Numbered from the stretch's first letter, positions 21,101 through 29,494 are shown. The stretch: 64,000 bases of DNA from Seminavis robusta (GCA_903772945.1 CAICTM010000104.1:56160-120159); one strand, 5' to 3'. Translations and numbers: made by a program. Notes: generated by a model from the sequence alone, not told the origin.

Positions 21101-22859
21101 GAATCGATTTGGCCCGTTGAAGCTCATTGATCATTCCCAGCCCGTTACTGATTTCTTCTTCAACAGAATCGACATGCCCCAATCCTGGAGTATCACAGAC
21201 GACAATCTCTTCTTCTTGTTCATCGACAGCAGAAGATGCATCATCTCTACCCATTTGCACTTTTACAGTGGTGCCCTGCAAGGTTCGTGTCATGTGTTTG
21301 CGACAACACGAGGTCTCATAGTCCTTGAGCTGCGGATCTCCAAAGGAAATGGGCTTGAGATGAAAGAAACCCTGCTCGTCAACCTCTTCCAACGTGGTAC
21401 CACCCAAATAGTGCAGCGTGGTTGTCTTTCCTGCACCTGTCGGCCCGCAGAGCAGTACCACGCTTTTGCCTTCGATCAAGTTGCCGATTTTGTGGTTCTC
21501 GTGCAACAGTCTCAAGAGCTTGTCCAGATCCACCATGCGAATGGAATGAAGAGTCTTGGTAAGGTTTTGCAGAATGGGATCGTCTCGTCGGAGTCCGTCC
21601 TTTTCGACAACCGCTTGGATGCTACTGACAACCTTTTGCACACTGCGCTTGGGCAGCCGTTGTTGCTGCAAGCTCCCATCACCAAAGAATTCCAATTGCA
21701 TCAATAAATTGTCTGTTTCCTGCTCGGTCCATCGCAGTGGCTTTACGTTATTCAAGTGAGCACCAGAGGATCCCGTAACCGAGGATGCAGCGGCACTCAC
21801 ATCGTCACTAGTGGAAACCGCCGACGAGGATGGTTCTTGTCGGGATAGATTCTTGGCGGGTGGTGGTGCTGCTATTCTCTTGTTGTACCGTGCCGTGGGT
21901 GTCGGTGGTAAAGGTCCCGTCGCCACCGAGGATTCACCCGTACCGCTAGACGACGACCGATTCTCACTGGCATCCGGTGCCGAAAAGGCTTTGGCACGGT
22001 GTTGCAGATACGCTCGTTGGCTGTTGCTTCTGCTTCTGGTCCGCCTATGCGCAGGAGATGCAGGCTGATCGCGTCGTCCAACGCGTTCGGAACCGGAAGG
22101 ATTCATCGTCGAAGACGACTGTTCGGCCGAGTCTTCTTCCGGCACGGGTAGCTTGGGCTTTGCCGCCTTTTTGTGTACCCGATATTTGAGAGCACCCGCT
22201 GCAGTGCTCATGCTACCCTTCTTTTTGTTGTTGTTCGTATTGTTGCTGGAGATGGAACGTGAATTCCTGGGCGTTAGCGGATCAAAGTCTAGATCCAAAT
22301 CTAGAATCCCCGAGGAATCGTCAATCGAACTGGCCATGGACGCCTCATCCCGGGGTGTTGGGGCTGATGGCCTGTAATAAGTATTCTTTCTGCTCTTTGA
22401 AGGGCTTTGTCGTAGCTGTTGTTGCTGCTGTTGCTGCTGCTGTTGTCTCCTACTAATAATCACATTGTCGTATTCGGAAACTGCTGTTTTCACCGAGGGA
22501 GATCGTCCATACCCGCGCTGCTGGTGCTTTGGCGAACTCCGGGGACGCTGCAGCAAATGCGGCAATGGGGATCTTTCGGCGGGTTCCCTCGACGACTCTT
22601 CAATGCCACTACTCTCGCTGACCCAATCGGTGCTGCTACTCCCGCTCGTGTCGTTGCGCTGTTCATCGGAATGAATGGATCCTTCCGGATCAGAGCCCGA
22701 ATGCCGACTGTTATTGTCGCCTTCCGGATCCATCGGCCTATGTTTGTTGCTGCGACGCTGCAGCTTGCCACCACCAAACAGAGACGACGGCGTGAGCTCC
22801 GAGTCGCGTTGCTGCTTCTTGTGGCGACGAGCCGGTGTCGGGGGTTGTTGTTTTCTCAT
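12114..22859 (-). CDS. Giant P-loop GTPase with about 40 helical repeats, 3581 aa
   Basis: A single exon of 10.7 kb from the ATG at 22857-22859. Residues 1-380 are disordered and include a polyQ tract from CTG/TTG codons (about 22416-22446). The GTPase domain has the P-loop GPTGAGKTT (Lys478), a canonical G3 D556-T-P-G and TKYE (631-634) in the G4 position. Residues about 720-2480 are a solenoid of roughly forty 44-residue helical repeats (for example LEKTIEEKNYSKVVEQM, then LPE and GLSALSD). Residues about 2500-2900 are disordered, with SRPESRP-type repeats and degenerate 30-residue Ser/Arg repeats. The last 600 residues hold the family C-terminal domain. It is paralogous to 1-1599 and 4812-8864. 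The layout suggests a scaffold with a GTP-controlled head (inference). Confidence 0.92.
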   Translation of the reverse strand: MRKQQPPTPARRHKKQQRDSELTPSSLFGGGKLQRRSNKHRPMDPEGDNNSRHSGSDPEGSIHSDEQRNDTSGSSSTDWVSESSGIEESSREPAERSPLPHLLQRPRSSPKHQQRGYGRSPSVKTAVSEYDNVIISRRQQQQQQQQQQLRQSPSKSRKNTYYRPSAPTPRDEASMASSIDDSSGILDLDLDFDPLTPRNSRSISSNNTNNNKKKGSMSTAAGALKYRVHKKAAKPKLPVPEEDSAEQSSSTMNPSGSERVGRRDQPASPAHRRTRSRSNSQRAYLQHRAKAFSAPDASENRSSSSGTGESSVATGPLPPTPTARYNKRIAAPPPAKNLSRQEPSSSAVSTSDDVSAAASSVTGSSGAHLNNVKPLRWTEQETDNLLMQLEFFGDGSLQQQRLPKRSVQKVVSSIQAVVEKDGLRRDDPILQNLTKTLHSIRMVDLDKLLRLLHENHKIGNLIEGKSVVLLCGPTGAGKTTTLHYLGGTTLEEVDEQGFFHLKPISFGDPQLKDYETSCCRKHMTRTLQGTTVKVQMGRDDASSAVDEQEEEIVVCDTPGLGHVDSVEEEISNGLGMINELQRAKSIHPVLVLSRETLGSRFGNLMEIIHAMRDQFVLESKVDLVALNYIFTKYEGKHRTRICKQVSVLENIPADVPEEDRVIYKAFVKDIIKKTTPKANLALPMEDDPKRCLQDLWDHAWSRDGKDLMVPFASKSATQKLKLQLQLTVYDFANLLAKGDYPLALHRLHQLRDLGMILPDAVDSADKARRVGIRHVTVVSDLIKEMVEEHDFVSAAFQLNELSKLEKHIPEVTPLKERTIKKLRKRLKVMVEEGSVPIVAVLNRLENMRKLATQLDLAKELVQVGFDSILKRVLRTMEERDIDATIFQLEELSKVAHRIPEAGECAWHALKVLKDVVTTYSESHDFEELFHLMQKLSKMAPVFSDARECIQIGFDSLRKKAARLFEDKNYGRFITQIRHLSELAPHLPASHPFANRGAALLQETTMEIVSGKDFSAAVEVMLKLQNLQELFPDATEIVRLGFESLLTQAVATVNTEQCDQTADKLMKLGQLLPGLPFSGDIVKRGLKPFHKSFLRTVQSLRVGEAIMLLEDLHSVTPVYPEIKDSIETSVENLLQDTTRLIGEKDFPTALDQLSLISKLVRKFSLPSQIVQRGISDLPDRVQQVLETADFESGLDLLQRLGKLIDLHADIGRCTSEGFEKLIQKAAQLMTVHDYTESLAQLEALGAIKHKFPLAEGCVQRGLTEFSLTLNKFLQFMDFIKAVDVLHHLHKVARAFPEAFQCVRLGYELLLEKAIDVYEHRCYSQALKEMIQLGQLYQQFSLPQECNRGNIKYLATIVPGSLNDASFDDGLDILREFTSLLRLMPEIIECIHAGYETLLKKASSEISADNFQKPLEVLKTVAAIIEPVPDTEASRSRGLHNLLDTVSGVIQELDFESSRDLLKDFHGMKHQYPEAAVLVQLGFNQLTEKAAINFATNDCYRGINQMQQLGQLKQVLQLDDRSVRESKSTEMLKLKVIDTIKNLEFELAAEVIERIHKMSHMFPTAEEMVVAGYRQLSARTAMSFEKNSYHEGIKQLHQLGQLRQVLALEESVSKDSKGNELLKLKVLDTMKDLKFDTAIELVGRVNKGVHVYPETEEIVVAGYKQLLSRTAMSFEKDGYHQGIGHLQSLGRLRQLLEMDDRSVHDSRGNHILQGSVLGAMKPLEFEAAVELLGMINELVHIFPEVSQTIEAGFGELLEKTAATFSESGYGQGISQLHQLGQLKQHLEVDDSSLKESRRAVLQSLVGSVKKNVEQLQFSTALKFTQDLNDLAKSYPEASEGVDAAFECLLQRAVCSFEQVKCSEGAARLERLAQARRTLGMDGKHQKGLENLVAAAQRIFDSSDLNEIIELMGRLSKLVDDFPEAREFVNVGVQRMWQGFEAAADERAFKAAIGMLQEIGSFSTVSPLAERYFTKGKKHMKRIADSTMDGDDFMIGVELSKMLVKIDNDVAEADETFRKGGDRLRDQMEQRIRTHDYDGAADAMQKLCVEMSKNLPQAIEYARSGLRLTEQQMENAAATRDTALIFSVLKDFAKLETVLPEASQCLQRALQLLRQTLEKSVERNDFSDTLLQIETLHAKSQSLLRLHDVVQYGVILLGKAIEKPIHHDKQDAMAELVRKLNNASIPRGNECARRGLKGFWKTTKQSIEDQDYGTAISLMRHMRRLAAEIPEAGDCVQLAFVALRVRLVKAIDKQRYETAIVLLQQLSTLAEELPEAFECAQFGFEALQERLEKTIEEKNYSKVVEQMRNLSSVTENLPEVTELFIVGLSALSDALSRLVDRSDFTDALSLMEELAGLAKERPETMDCIRQGLFKFWALFEDRISAKKYSEAVGILQYLGSLAHALSEAEDGVQLGFEVLEEKFEKMIEDRDYDSAVLLMQDLSKLAYELPEASSCIQNGFELLRERLVKIIEQQDFNTARSLIGKLERKLPSPPLPNPTYCMPGSNSRLGAPEPMNHGNNLSPFAPVNTPRSPPESVASGARRFNGHQERIRPPSADPSTDGSGKVRLLHRRAANAGAVAVDERDQSRSLSEDRSMDGKEKIELFHSSLHNGPRTNAYDQDSKSSSGPSTSSSSRQSSKAGSKSSTSRSSSRPSSSGPESRPARPESRARSRPESRPRSRPASRLASRQESKPNSRPGSVELPILVDDDTASQIKRDSPRPTDAVVTVETNTSAESRRSDEFAKKPDPSAIVLDDGIETVQSRHIADDVKVYRTSASSPRPNPPAYSLENKTMESRHITEIGKDHRESPTTADVSVDGNETITSKGVSSHHAKGYWASQMPKSRGSTPDRSDTVESKRIHITKGSRKSQMSKSPGVSLDGTETVAKQIIARMTSHRESPIPESLGTSLLSAETSIDDGIETVESRPTTTIRPRAYELSPLSADDGSNHLRHVYGKTTMSTERSVEEAMRIKIKKVKTRSRSAERTAEESDCSLYGPRQQVIASMDESEVQVLDVGGREKDDLSADLTELENEKVEILHSRLLSTIEDEEFGAFLDVLITLSTMEMSSPAATDTLEAGYRMLRDKVQSSIADMKCSIVLDMMRTFNLQLHKLTLIKECTFFGLKELEEAVEKRVEKRQYSNVIDLLQLFGKLSIEIDEAATYTQGALTSTVQHMVMLREETATSFEDLAEVQDMTLLAKLLETTCESLEMVMATEQLRSFCSQWEKTQGSEAETAGIVCTVRLATSETYCAEQVRKLSDKIVSEFPTLMVDADSIEELTREKQEEMMFILERLLLLRRVLRGCPGAGVLNAAFVENFEKLHSFIDGVVSLAQTEFMPQMNLKDFENHVVLVKSMIKRLSKLKTTLHSDERKKVEDLEHRCTRLLLRFEIEIADAVEVLGNYNFPLFQKDDRKKMSSYIRTMRVSQVHKHREVLLSCVNSRELTELVSKNVDIYRAERTLTSFDKTLEKFLDNLILQLEEEKASLDAKPKTKSGLPTSREQIEALCKDVPKVVEEVTTISQWPTEYYSMDSPQFLNRLKVLEDTVNDLTRKAEEMNNIGFSAFINTFTNSVSDYYNCMNNISGPSV
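17520..18400 (-). repeat. Exact 270-bp (90-aa) tandem amplification inside the giant GTPase gene
   Basis: The segment encoding L-G-Q-L-R/K-Q then S-K and A-G-Y-x-Q-L-x-x-R-T-A-M-S-F-E-K recurs with landmark positions near 17521, 17791, 18061 and 18331, exactly 270 bp apart. Each unit equals two of the 44-residue repeats plus two residues. These units resemble each other far more than other repeats of the solenoid, pointing to recent internal duplication. Confidence 0.8.
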
Positions 22860-23437
22860 GATGATCGACTATTATACTGCCACTGCTATTGCTAAGGCTT
22901 ATGGATGCTACTACGGTACCAACTGACTGACCTGCCACTACGGTACAAGGTTTCCTTTCTTTCAGCGTTTCAAAGAGAAATCCTATGGCTTCATGGGCTG
23001 CTAGCTAGAAACCTTGTTGCGAGCCTTGCTTGCTGCTGCCTCCAGAATTGTTTGCTGCGGCTCGATCGATCGATACTAGCAAGGTTGGCAAAGGATGCTC
23101 CTTCGTGGATGGGTGCAGTGGTACCTGGTAGGTGGTAGTAGTGCAGCTGATACTGCCAATAGCTCTAGCGGGCCAGGCCAGCCACGCAGCCATGCAAGAG
23201 AAAGTTGGATAAAGGGCTCGTCCGATGCTGCCACAGGCGATGATGCATCGGCGACACCGCGGTCGCTAACTTGAGAGACAGCAGCATAAAGCTTCGCGCA
23301 AAGGGTTGCACCTCTGCCGGCGTGTTAGAGGAGAGAACGTCTTCCTCTAAGTAACCTTACTTGTAAGTACCAAACCCACCAGACGCAGAGTTGCTCACAT
23401 CACTAATTGAACCCATTTGTGGGGATAGGGTTACCAA
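22860..23437. promoter_or_regulatory. Divergent intergenic region, giant GTPase gene / HA-domain gene
   Basis: 578 bp between divergent starts. It includes short self-complementary stretches (GATCGATCGAT near 23064, GCTAGCTAG near 22998). No gene seen. Confidence 0.4.
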
Positions 23438-24595
23438 ATGAGACTGACCGACACTGAAAACGACGAAAGAAGACAACCGTTTCTCCTCCATTGCACTCTC
23501 CGCTCTCTGGAACCCATCCTCACCATAGTCCACTCTAACAATAGTAACCTCTTCTTGAGTATCGTTATGGTCTATGTATACCGCAATAATAATACCATGA
23601 CGAATCTTACGGAATGGGAGCAGCATTTGGAGGCTTTGAAAGAATACAAAGCAAAGCACAACGACCTGATCGTTCCACATGCATTTGTGCAAGGGAACAT
23701 TGCGCTGGGGGCATGGGTGGCAACGCAACGGCGATACTGGAGCAAGGGGAAATTGTCGCAAGAGCGAATCAAAGATCTCGAGGCGATGGATTTCATTTGG
23801 TGTCCGCGCACCAAGCGGTGGAACGATCGATACGAAGAGCTCAAGGCGTTTGTACGCGAACATAAGCACATGAAGCCACCACGAGAGACTCCCTTGGAAA
23901 CATGGATTCGCAATCAGAGAAGCCGACCCGAGTCCCTTTCCAAGGAACAAACCGAAAAGCTCGACGAGCTGGGTTTTGAGTGGGGTTCCAAGGGACGACC
24001 GCCGCAAGCAGGAAGTAATAATAATAAGAGAAAGATGGAGGAATCATCATCACCCGCGGGAAACAATAAAATGGCCAAGGTCGGAGCAGAAAGTGACCAA
24101 GGACGAGTGCCAACAAAAGTTATCCCAAACACTGAATTCAACAACGTGGATGCACTCCAGAAAGAGCTGGCTGCAGTGGATGAGGAAAACTTGCGACTCA
24201 AGAAGGAAAACTCTGAATGGAAAATGAAAGACTTTCGCAGTCAAAAGACAATTCTCAAGTTGCAAGAAAGAGCGACAGAACTCACGGAAGAATTGGAGCA
24301 AACAAACAAACGGGTCGCTGAGGAGAACGATGCTTTCAAAAAGAATGGTGATATTCCGGTGCAAGTTGCCGCTCTACAAAACCTTCGAAGAGTGGACAAG
24401 GCGAGTCTGGAGGAAGCGCACGCAAGGATCGATCGGCTTGAAGCCCTGATTCGGCGCCAGAATAGTAGTCGACAACAAGGAAGCGTCAACGAGGCTGAAA
24501 ATGAAGCTGACAAAGAGGACGACAAGCAGGACGACAAGGGCGATGCGAGTGAGAACGTAGGGACTGCAGGGCAAGGCCCATCATTATTTTTGTAA
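23438..24595 (+). CDS. Helicase-associated (HA) domain protein with coiled coil
   Basis: 385 aa from the first ATG (23438). A second in-frame ATG at 23597 starts a 332-aa form immediately before the first domain, and may be the true start because the 53 residues above it look atypical. Counting from 23597, two HA domains (PF03457 type) are visible. The first spans about residues 7-68 (W-E-x-x-L-x-x-L-x-x-Y, G-x-W-V-x-x-Q-R, L-x-x-x-G/D-F-x-W). The second spans 75-129 (W-x-x-x-Y-E-E-L, W-I-R-N-Q-R, L-D-E-L-G-F-E-W). A basic linker and an acidic coiled coil follow. In diatoms HA domains often occur without a helicase; a nucleic-acid-binding role is inferred. No helicase motif is present here. 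Confidence 0.85.
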   Translation: MRLTDTENDERRQPFLLHCTLRSLEPILTIVHSNNSNLFLSIVMVYVYRNNNTMTNLTEWEQHLEALKEYKAKHNDLIVPHAFVQGNIALGAWVATQRRYWSKGKLSQERIKDLEAMDFIWCPRTKRWNDRYEELKAFVREHKHMKPPRETPLETWIRNQRSRPESLSKEQTEKLDELGFEWGSKGRPPQAGSNNNKRKMEESSSPAGNNKMAKVGAESDQGRVPTKVIPNTEFNNVDALQKELAAVDEENLRLKKENSEWKMKDFRSQKTILKLQERATELTEELEQTNKRVAEENDAFKKNGDIPVQVAALQNLRRVDKASLEEAHARIDRLEALIRRQNSSRQQGSVNEAENEADKEDDKQDDKGDASENVGTAGQGPSLFL

Positions 24596-25980
24596 ACGGA
24601 GAAAGTGCTGGGCTGAAATGTTGGGTTATGATTTCCTGCTAATGCTGGGTTATGATTTCTTGCTATACCATCAGGAGTAGTAGAGCAAGGGCTATCATTG
24701 TATGTTGCCAAAGAAGAACGACGAAACACGGCTAGCCTGACACGTACAGTAGGGACCACCTTATGGCCAGTCTTCAATTCTCAGCTCAGATACCCGCGAA
24801 AAGAAAGGAAGTACTGGTGGCTACTAGACAAGCAACAACACTTTCACATTTGCTTCACCACAGCAGACACCTGCCTGCATGGACTGCCTTATCGTATCGG
24901 CAAGATATACTGGTACTGGTTCTATGGGCAGCAAATGGTTGCAGGAGGACGAACAACATCTCATGGCTCCACGGCAGCCAGTGCCCCAATTCCACGTCAT
25001 GTCCATCTTCACGCCCCTTTCCCGGAACAACCCCCCAAAAGGAATACACACCCAGACAACTCCTGAATCACTATTGCATGTGCTGGTTCCAGACGAATTT
25101 AACATATCAACTCAACGTGCAACCCAATGCTTATTGTAGAGACCACTCTTCAGCCAGGTCAATTTCACAACCAGAGCCCCTCAGTCTTGGGAACACCTGC
25201 AGAGGAGACAATCAGTGCAAGAGACGATGTTTTCTCTTCTTCTTGGATTAGATGATGCCATTTTCCTATCTACTGATGTGGAAGATACTGAACTATCTAG
25301 CTAGGCAAAACCAACCCAACTACTAGCCAAACAGATACTCGAGCATGAAGACTCCAATTCCCTAAAGATATGTAGTACAGGATGATCGGTGGATCCATTA
25401 TTTCTCAACCTCTGGCTACCGGTATGATGCATCGATAACTGCAAGGGCTCACCCCGCACCCCACACTTTGCCTCCGTACCATTGCCAATGTGGATGACGG
25501 CATTAGCCTTCCGAAACATGGGCAATAGGTGGCAGTTTCATCTCCAGCGAGCATCAATAAAAGGCAGCCCGAAGAATAGGAAGGTTTCCTCCCATGACGG
25601 TCTTTTGGAAAAAAGGGAATTCAATTTGTTCATTTTGGATGTAAAATAGAACTAAAAGGAGTCCAATTAAGAAATTTCCTGTTAAATTGGAGGAGTACGT
25701 GTTTTTTTTGGAAGTCAGAACTGAAAATGCTGATGACGTTCATGGGTGCGTTGGCGTCCCCAGGAAATGGTTTCGAGAATGAGATGGTGAAAGACGGCGG
25801 TCATTCATCGATCATCGATCATCCATTCCAGCCTGTCGGTGTCTGCATCATCTTTTAGCAGTTGACTGGGTACGGTAGGCTGAAGTTACAATTGACTTGA
25901 CTTGGCACCTTGAAATTTAGAGCACCTCGCAAATCCATCTATCGTTGTGACTGTCAGGCAGCAACCTGATCCTGCCTGTA
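24596..25980. other. Gene-poor intergenic region
   Basis: 1.4 kb with only short overlapping frames on both strands and no domain signal. A duplicated phrase (TGCTGGGTTATGATTTC) occurs at about 24624-24660. It should contain the promoter of the ankyrin gene at 25981. Confidence 0.4.
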
Positions 25981-27657
25981 ATGCCTCCTGTAGATACCAC
26001 CAAACGTCGCACTTCTAACAGAGATAGCCTCCCTCCTTTGATTGACATTGGTACTTCCCGTAAATCGAAAAGCACCATGCCGACCAAGAGCAAGAGCGGC
26101 GCCGGTGTTCGCCTCGTGCATTCCAAAGACACTGACACCTCCTCCGTCGGTGACGACTCTGCCCATCACACCGGAATGGAGATCAATCCCGAGGCCGCCT
26201 TTATGAAAGGTCTGGATGCAAGTCTATTGAGTGCCTACGATGATGACTCCTCGGAGAGCTCTTACTGGTCTGATTCCGATGAGTCTTCGGACGATGACTC
26301 CTCTGATGATGATGATGATGACGACGATGATGATGACCAACAAAGTGGATACACCAGTGGCGGTCAAGGCGTGGAATCCGATACGGGTGGGAATGACACG
26401 GAAAATGAAAAGGAAGAAAAACCCCGCCCCACCATGAAGGCCAAACGAAATAATTCGGTCTTGTCCCTGGATGCCCTGCTCAAGGTGTCGCTGCAGGTGA
26501 GCGATGCCGCACAGCCACAGCCCAAAGACCGAGACGCCAGACGTCGTGGACGTCGTTTGGGCCGGGATCACACCCCCACTTCTTTGGGAGCCTTGGCACG
26601 TAAGGTCGGGTCCAGTACCAACAATGACCTCAAAGATGTTGCGGCTACCATTCGTCGTTGTGACTCTGCCTTGAACCTCAAAGTCAGAAAAGGCTCTGGA
26701 GGTGGCTTGACCAACCGGGAAAGTACCACTAGTAGGACCTCCACCACTACCGGTACCAGCAGGACCTCCACCACCGCCAGGACAACCCCCACGAGGACAA
26801 CCCCCACGAGGAAGTCCTCCAAGGACACTATGCCTTCTCTCTCCAGCGCTCCAAAAACGTTCATGCATGTTCAACAAGAAGGATACTCCAGTTCTGCTTC
26901 GGGTACTTCTAGTAAAAGAACTGCTGGACGTCGTCGTTCTGGTTCGGGGGCCACTGCCACTGCCAGTGTGCAGCCAAAGGCGCCCACTCCCGCTTTTAGT
27001 GGCGGACGCAAAACCGGAGCTGTCAAAAAGTACGGAGAACACGCCAAAAAAATGGTCAATCCCCGCGAACATTACTTGGCCATTTTGCACCAAATGGGCG
27101 TCGAAGCACCCTTGGTCCCCTACGATGCTTTGGAAGACTTTTTCGTGCCCATGACAATGGAAGATCGGGCTGCCTTTGATTGGGAATTGGTCCAATCCAT
27201 TCGTGATCACAACATGGGCAAACTCAAGAGATTGCACAAGGCGGGTCATCACATGTCGGCTCGTGCGCAGTTTGGAGAATCCATTGTCCACATTTGTGCG
27301 CGTCGTGGAACTCCGGAAATGCTACGATACTTGTTGGAAGATGCCACCGTGTCAGCGCGGGTCTGCTGCGACTATGGACGTACTCCCCTCCACGATGCTG
27401 CCTGGTCGACCGATGCCAAGTCCCTCAAGATGATGCAAATCCTCATTACAGCCTGCCCCGATCTCTTGTTGATTCAGGATAAGCGTGGTTTCATGCCGTT
27501 GGATTATATCCCCAAGGATCGATGGCCACATTGTTGCGCCTTTTTGGACAAGCACAAGAGTAGCCTCATGCCCACGGGAGTGTTGTTTGGAGAAAGTAGC
27601 GGAGATGAAGACAGCGACTACGAAGAGGAAGAGAGCGGCGAGGAGTTGGATTTCTAA
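25981..27657 (+). CDS. Ankyrin-repeat protein with acidic and Ser/Thr-rich N-terminus
   Basis: 558 aa, single exon, from the ATG at 25981. Residues 1-85 are basic and Ser/Thr-rich. Residues 85-120 are a Ser/Asp region ending in an uninterrupted Asp tract. A Lys/Arg/Ser/Thr-rich linker follows, with TTPTR-type repeats (near 26781-26812) and repeated SRTST units. The folded part starts at about residue 375 (YDALEDFFVPM, FDWELVQSIRDHN). Two to three ankyrin repeats follow: GESIVHICARRGTPEMLRYLL, the stretch with G-R-T-P-L-H-D-A-A-W, and KRGFMPLDY. The C-terminus is acidic. Likely a protein-interaction factor, possibly nuclear given the charged tails (inference). Confidence 0.88.
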   Translation: MPPVDTTKRRTSNRDSLPPLIDIGTSRKSKSTMPTKSKSGAGVRLVHSKDTDTSSVGDDSAHHTGMEINPEAAFMKGLDASLLSAYDDDSSESSYWSDSDESSDDDSSDDDDDDDDDDDQQSGYTSGGQGVESDTGGNDTENEKEEKPRPTMKAKRNNSVLSLDALLKVSLQVSDAAQPQPKDRDARRRGRRLGRDHTPTSLGALARKVGSSTNNDLKDVAATIRRCDSALNLKVRKGSGGGLTNRESTTSRTSTTTGTSRTSTTARTTPTRTTPTRKSSKDTMPSLSSAPKTFMHVQQEGYSSSASGTSSKRTAGRRRSGSGATATASVQPKAPTPAFSGGRKTGAVKKYGEHAKKMVNPREHYLAILHQMGVEAPLVPYDALEDFFVPMTMEDRAAFDWELVQSIRDHNMGKLKRLHKAGHHMSARAQFGESIVHICARRGTPEMLRYLLEDATVSARVCCDYGRTPLHDAAWSTDAKSLKMMQILITACPDLLLIQDKRGFMPLDYIPKDRWPHCCAFLDKHKSSLMPTGVLFGESSGDEDSDYEEEESGEELDF

Positions 27658-28713
27658 ATCATTAGGAGACAAGCGAGAGGGTTTGGTCTAAAAAACAAAA
27701 AGAAAGGAAAGTGGTTGCCCAACCATGGAACCAGTTGTTGGCTGGTTGGCTGGCCGACAATAGCCATCACTGGTTCAAGCTATGCTGCGCCGGCTGCCAG
27801 GCAATATGATCCACAGAGTTACTACATCTTTTATAGTGAATTTTGTATGCGTTTGTTACTTGTCGATCAAGCGATAGAAAGGACAGAATGTCGTCCGATT
27901 GATAGACTTGGGTCGTCCGATTGTAAAGACTCTCCTACAGTACTATAGTTTAGTGCGTAGGTCCATTTAGAAGGGATAGCAAGGGCATCATGGCACCAAG
28001 TTTAAAAGAACTACCGGTACATTTCCCCCGAAGGCCGAATGGTATACGCTCTCGAATACAGTAGAAGATTTTAGAGACGACTTGTGGCTCCTCATACTCT
28101 AGCTACCAGATTGGATAGCAGGGCATCGTGGCAGATACAAACATGGCACCGTACTGTACGGATTTCCTCCTCGGCACTGCATAACTCTGGCTACATCATC
28201 AAAGTCGAGCTAGCTAGCTAGGTTGAGCCAACCCTTGGTCTTCCACCAAAGGGCTTTGTTTGGGTCCACGGGCATGCTACGGTCTGCCGCAATGCTAGTC
28301 CATTCCCGAACCCGTGTCCCAGGCGCACCATCTATCGAGCTAGCAACCAGCAAAAGCCCAACAAGAGGCACCACGGACTGTACGGCAGCCGCACCGCAAC
28401 GATTGATTATGAATCGAATCGAATCATTCACGCCGTCAAATACACGTGGAGCAACAAGAAGAAGAACAGACTCCAAAAATTTATCATAGTTATGATGTTT
28501 GTTTGTTTGTTGGTCTTGGTTGCGAAGGGGTTTCATCAGGTGGTAGATTGTTCAGTAGTATGGATAGACACCAGTGTTCTGTACAATAGCAAATTTATAA
28601 ACACCCCCGTCCGTGACCGTATGAATGTCATTTCTCCTTTGTTTCGTGTCCCTTTTTGTTTCTATTATTGTTGTCGAATTGTTGCGTTGTTTGTTTATGA
28701 AATCAAAATCAAT
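27658..28713. other. Intergenic region between convergent ankyrin and PUB genes
   Basis: 1.06 kb. Holds two 3' ends. A minus-strand ATG frame at 28210-28536 (108 aa) has no recognisable domain. A GAATC pentamer run (GAATCGAATCGAATC) lies at about 28411-28426. Confidence 0.4.
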
Positions 28714-29494
28714 CTACTCCCCATACTTGTCGCGAAAGGTGGAGATGGCATCGCCCGTCTTGACACATGCCGCACTCGGCTTACTGCTCCAATTCTCGTC
28801 GTTCTGTCGAACATACTTGTCTTGCTTCAAGAGCGCGACATTCTTTTCGCGGTGGGCTTTGGCCGCTTCACGATCCTTTCGTTCCTTTTCTTCCAACAAG
28901 ATGCGTGCCTTTTGTTTTTCCGACAATTTGCCAGACGTCGAAGAAGAAGAAGTAATAGAGTTGCTGGGATTCAATTTGGGTTTTTTGTTTTGCAGGTTGG
29001 ATTGATCGAGGTTGTTCAACGTGGAGACAATCTCGTTCATCATGGTGGTCATGATGGCATGATCAATGGCTTTGGACGCGTCAACACGCAAGACAGGAGA
29101 ACCCTCTTCTTGCACTTCGGCAAACCCCAACGCCACCAACAGAGGAACCGCCGATGGACACGTCACAATTTTGGAACGCACTTTCTCATTGTCCAGCTTC
29201 AATTGACGGTACTTGGGGTCCGACGATTTCGCAGGATCACTCAAATTCTTGGTCACTACCTTGAGTAATTTGAGCTGTGCGGCAGAAGAAGAGGAAAAGG
29301 ACATCGTGAGCAAAAAGCACCAACAACCGCCACGTTTCACCGAGTAAAAACGCCAACTGCCAATGACGACTACTCCATCAACTACTAGTAACCCGCAACA
29401 GAACAAAGTATGTACTCACACAGTCGATTTTCTGTTGGACCGTGGTCGATCCATCCAACAGAAGAGCGTCTAGGTGCTTGGTTGCGGCGGCCAT
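28714..29494 (-). CDS. PUB-domain protein, two exons
   Basis: The longest frame begins with a poor upstream extension. A better model uses exon 1 at 29420-29494 (ATG at 29492-29494; 25 codons ending TVQQKIDC). A 145-bp intron follows (29419-29275), with donor GTGAGTAC and a polypyrimidine tract running into GCCGCACAG. Exon 2 at 28714-29274 starts LKLLKVV. Phase 0 on both sides gives 211 aa. The first ~90 residues fit a PUB/PUG domain (LKLLKVVTKNL, DPKYRQLKLDNEKV, CPSAVPLLVALGF), which in other eukaryotes binds the p97/Cdc48 C-terminus in ubiquitin-dependent degradation. The rest is a charged helix rich in Lys/Glu. An alternative start at 29304 (196 aa) would skip exon 1. Confidence 0.8.

Noticed and set aside
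20949-21707. 252-aa plus frame opposite the GTPase domain
   Set aside because: Antisense to conserved G motifs of the giant GTPase gene; no independent domain.
26224-27291. 355-aa minus-strand frame opposite the ankyrin gene
   Set aside because: Shadow of the Asp/Ser/Thr-rich plus-strand gene. It consists of Ile/Val, Gly and Ser repeats dictated by the complementary codons, with no domain.
28210-28536. 108-aa minus frame with ATG
   Set aside because: No domain and no ortholog-like features; the C-terminal half is mildly protein-like but not enough to call a gene.
28492-29268. 258-aa plus frame opposite the PUB gene
   Set aside because: It is fully antisense to the exon carrying a recognisable PUB domain.
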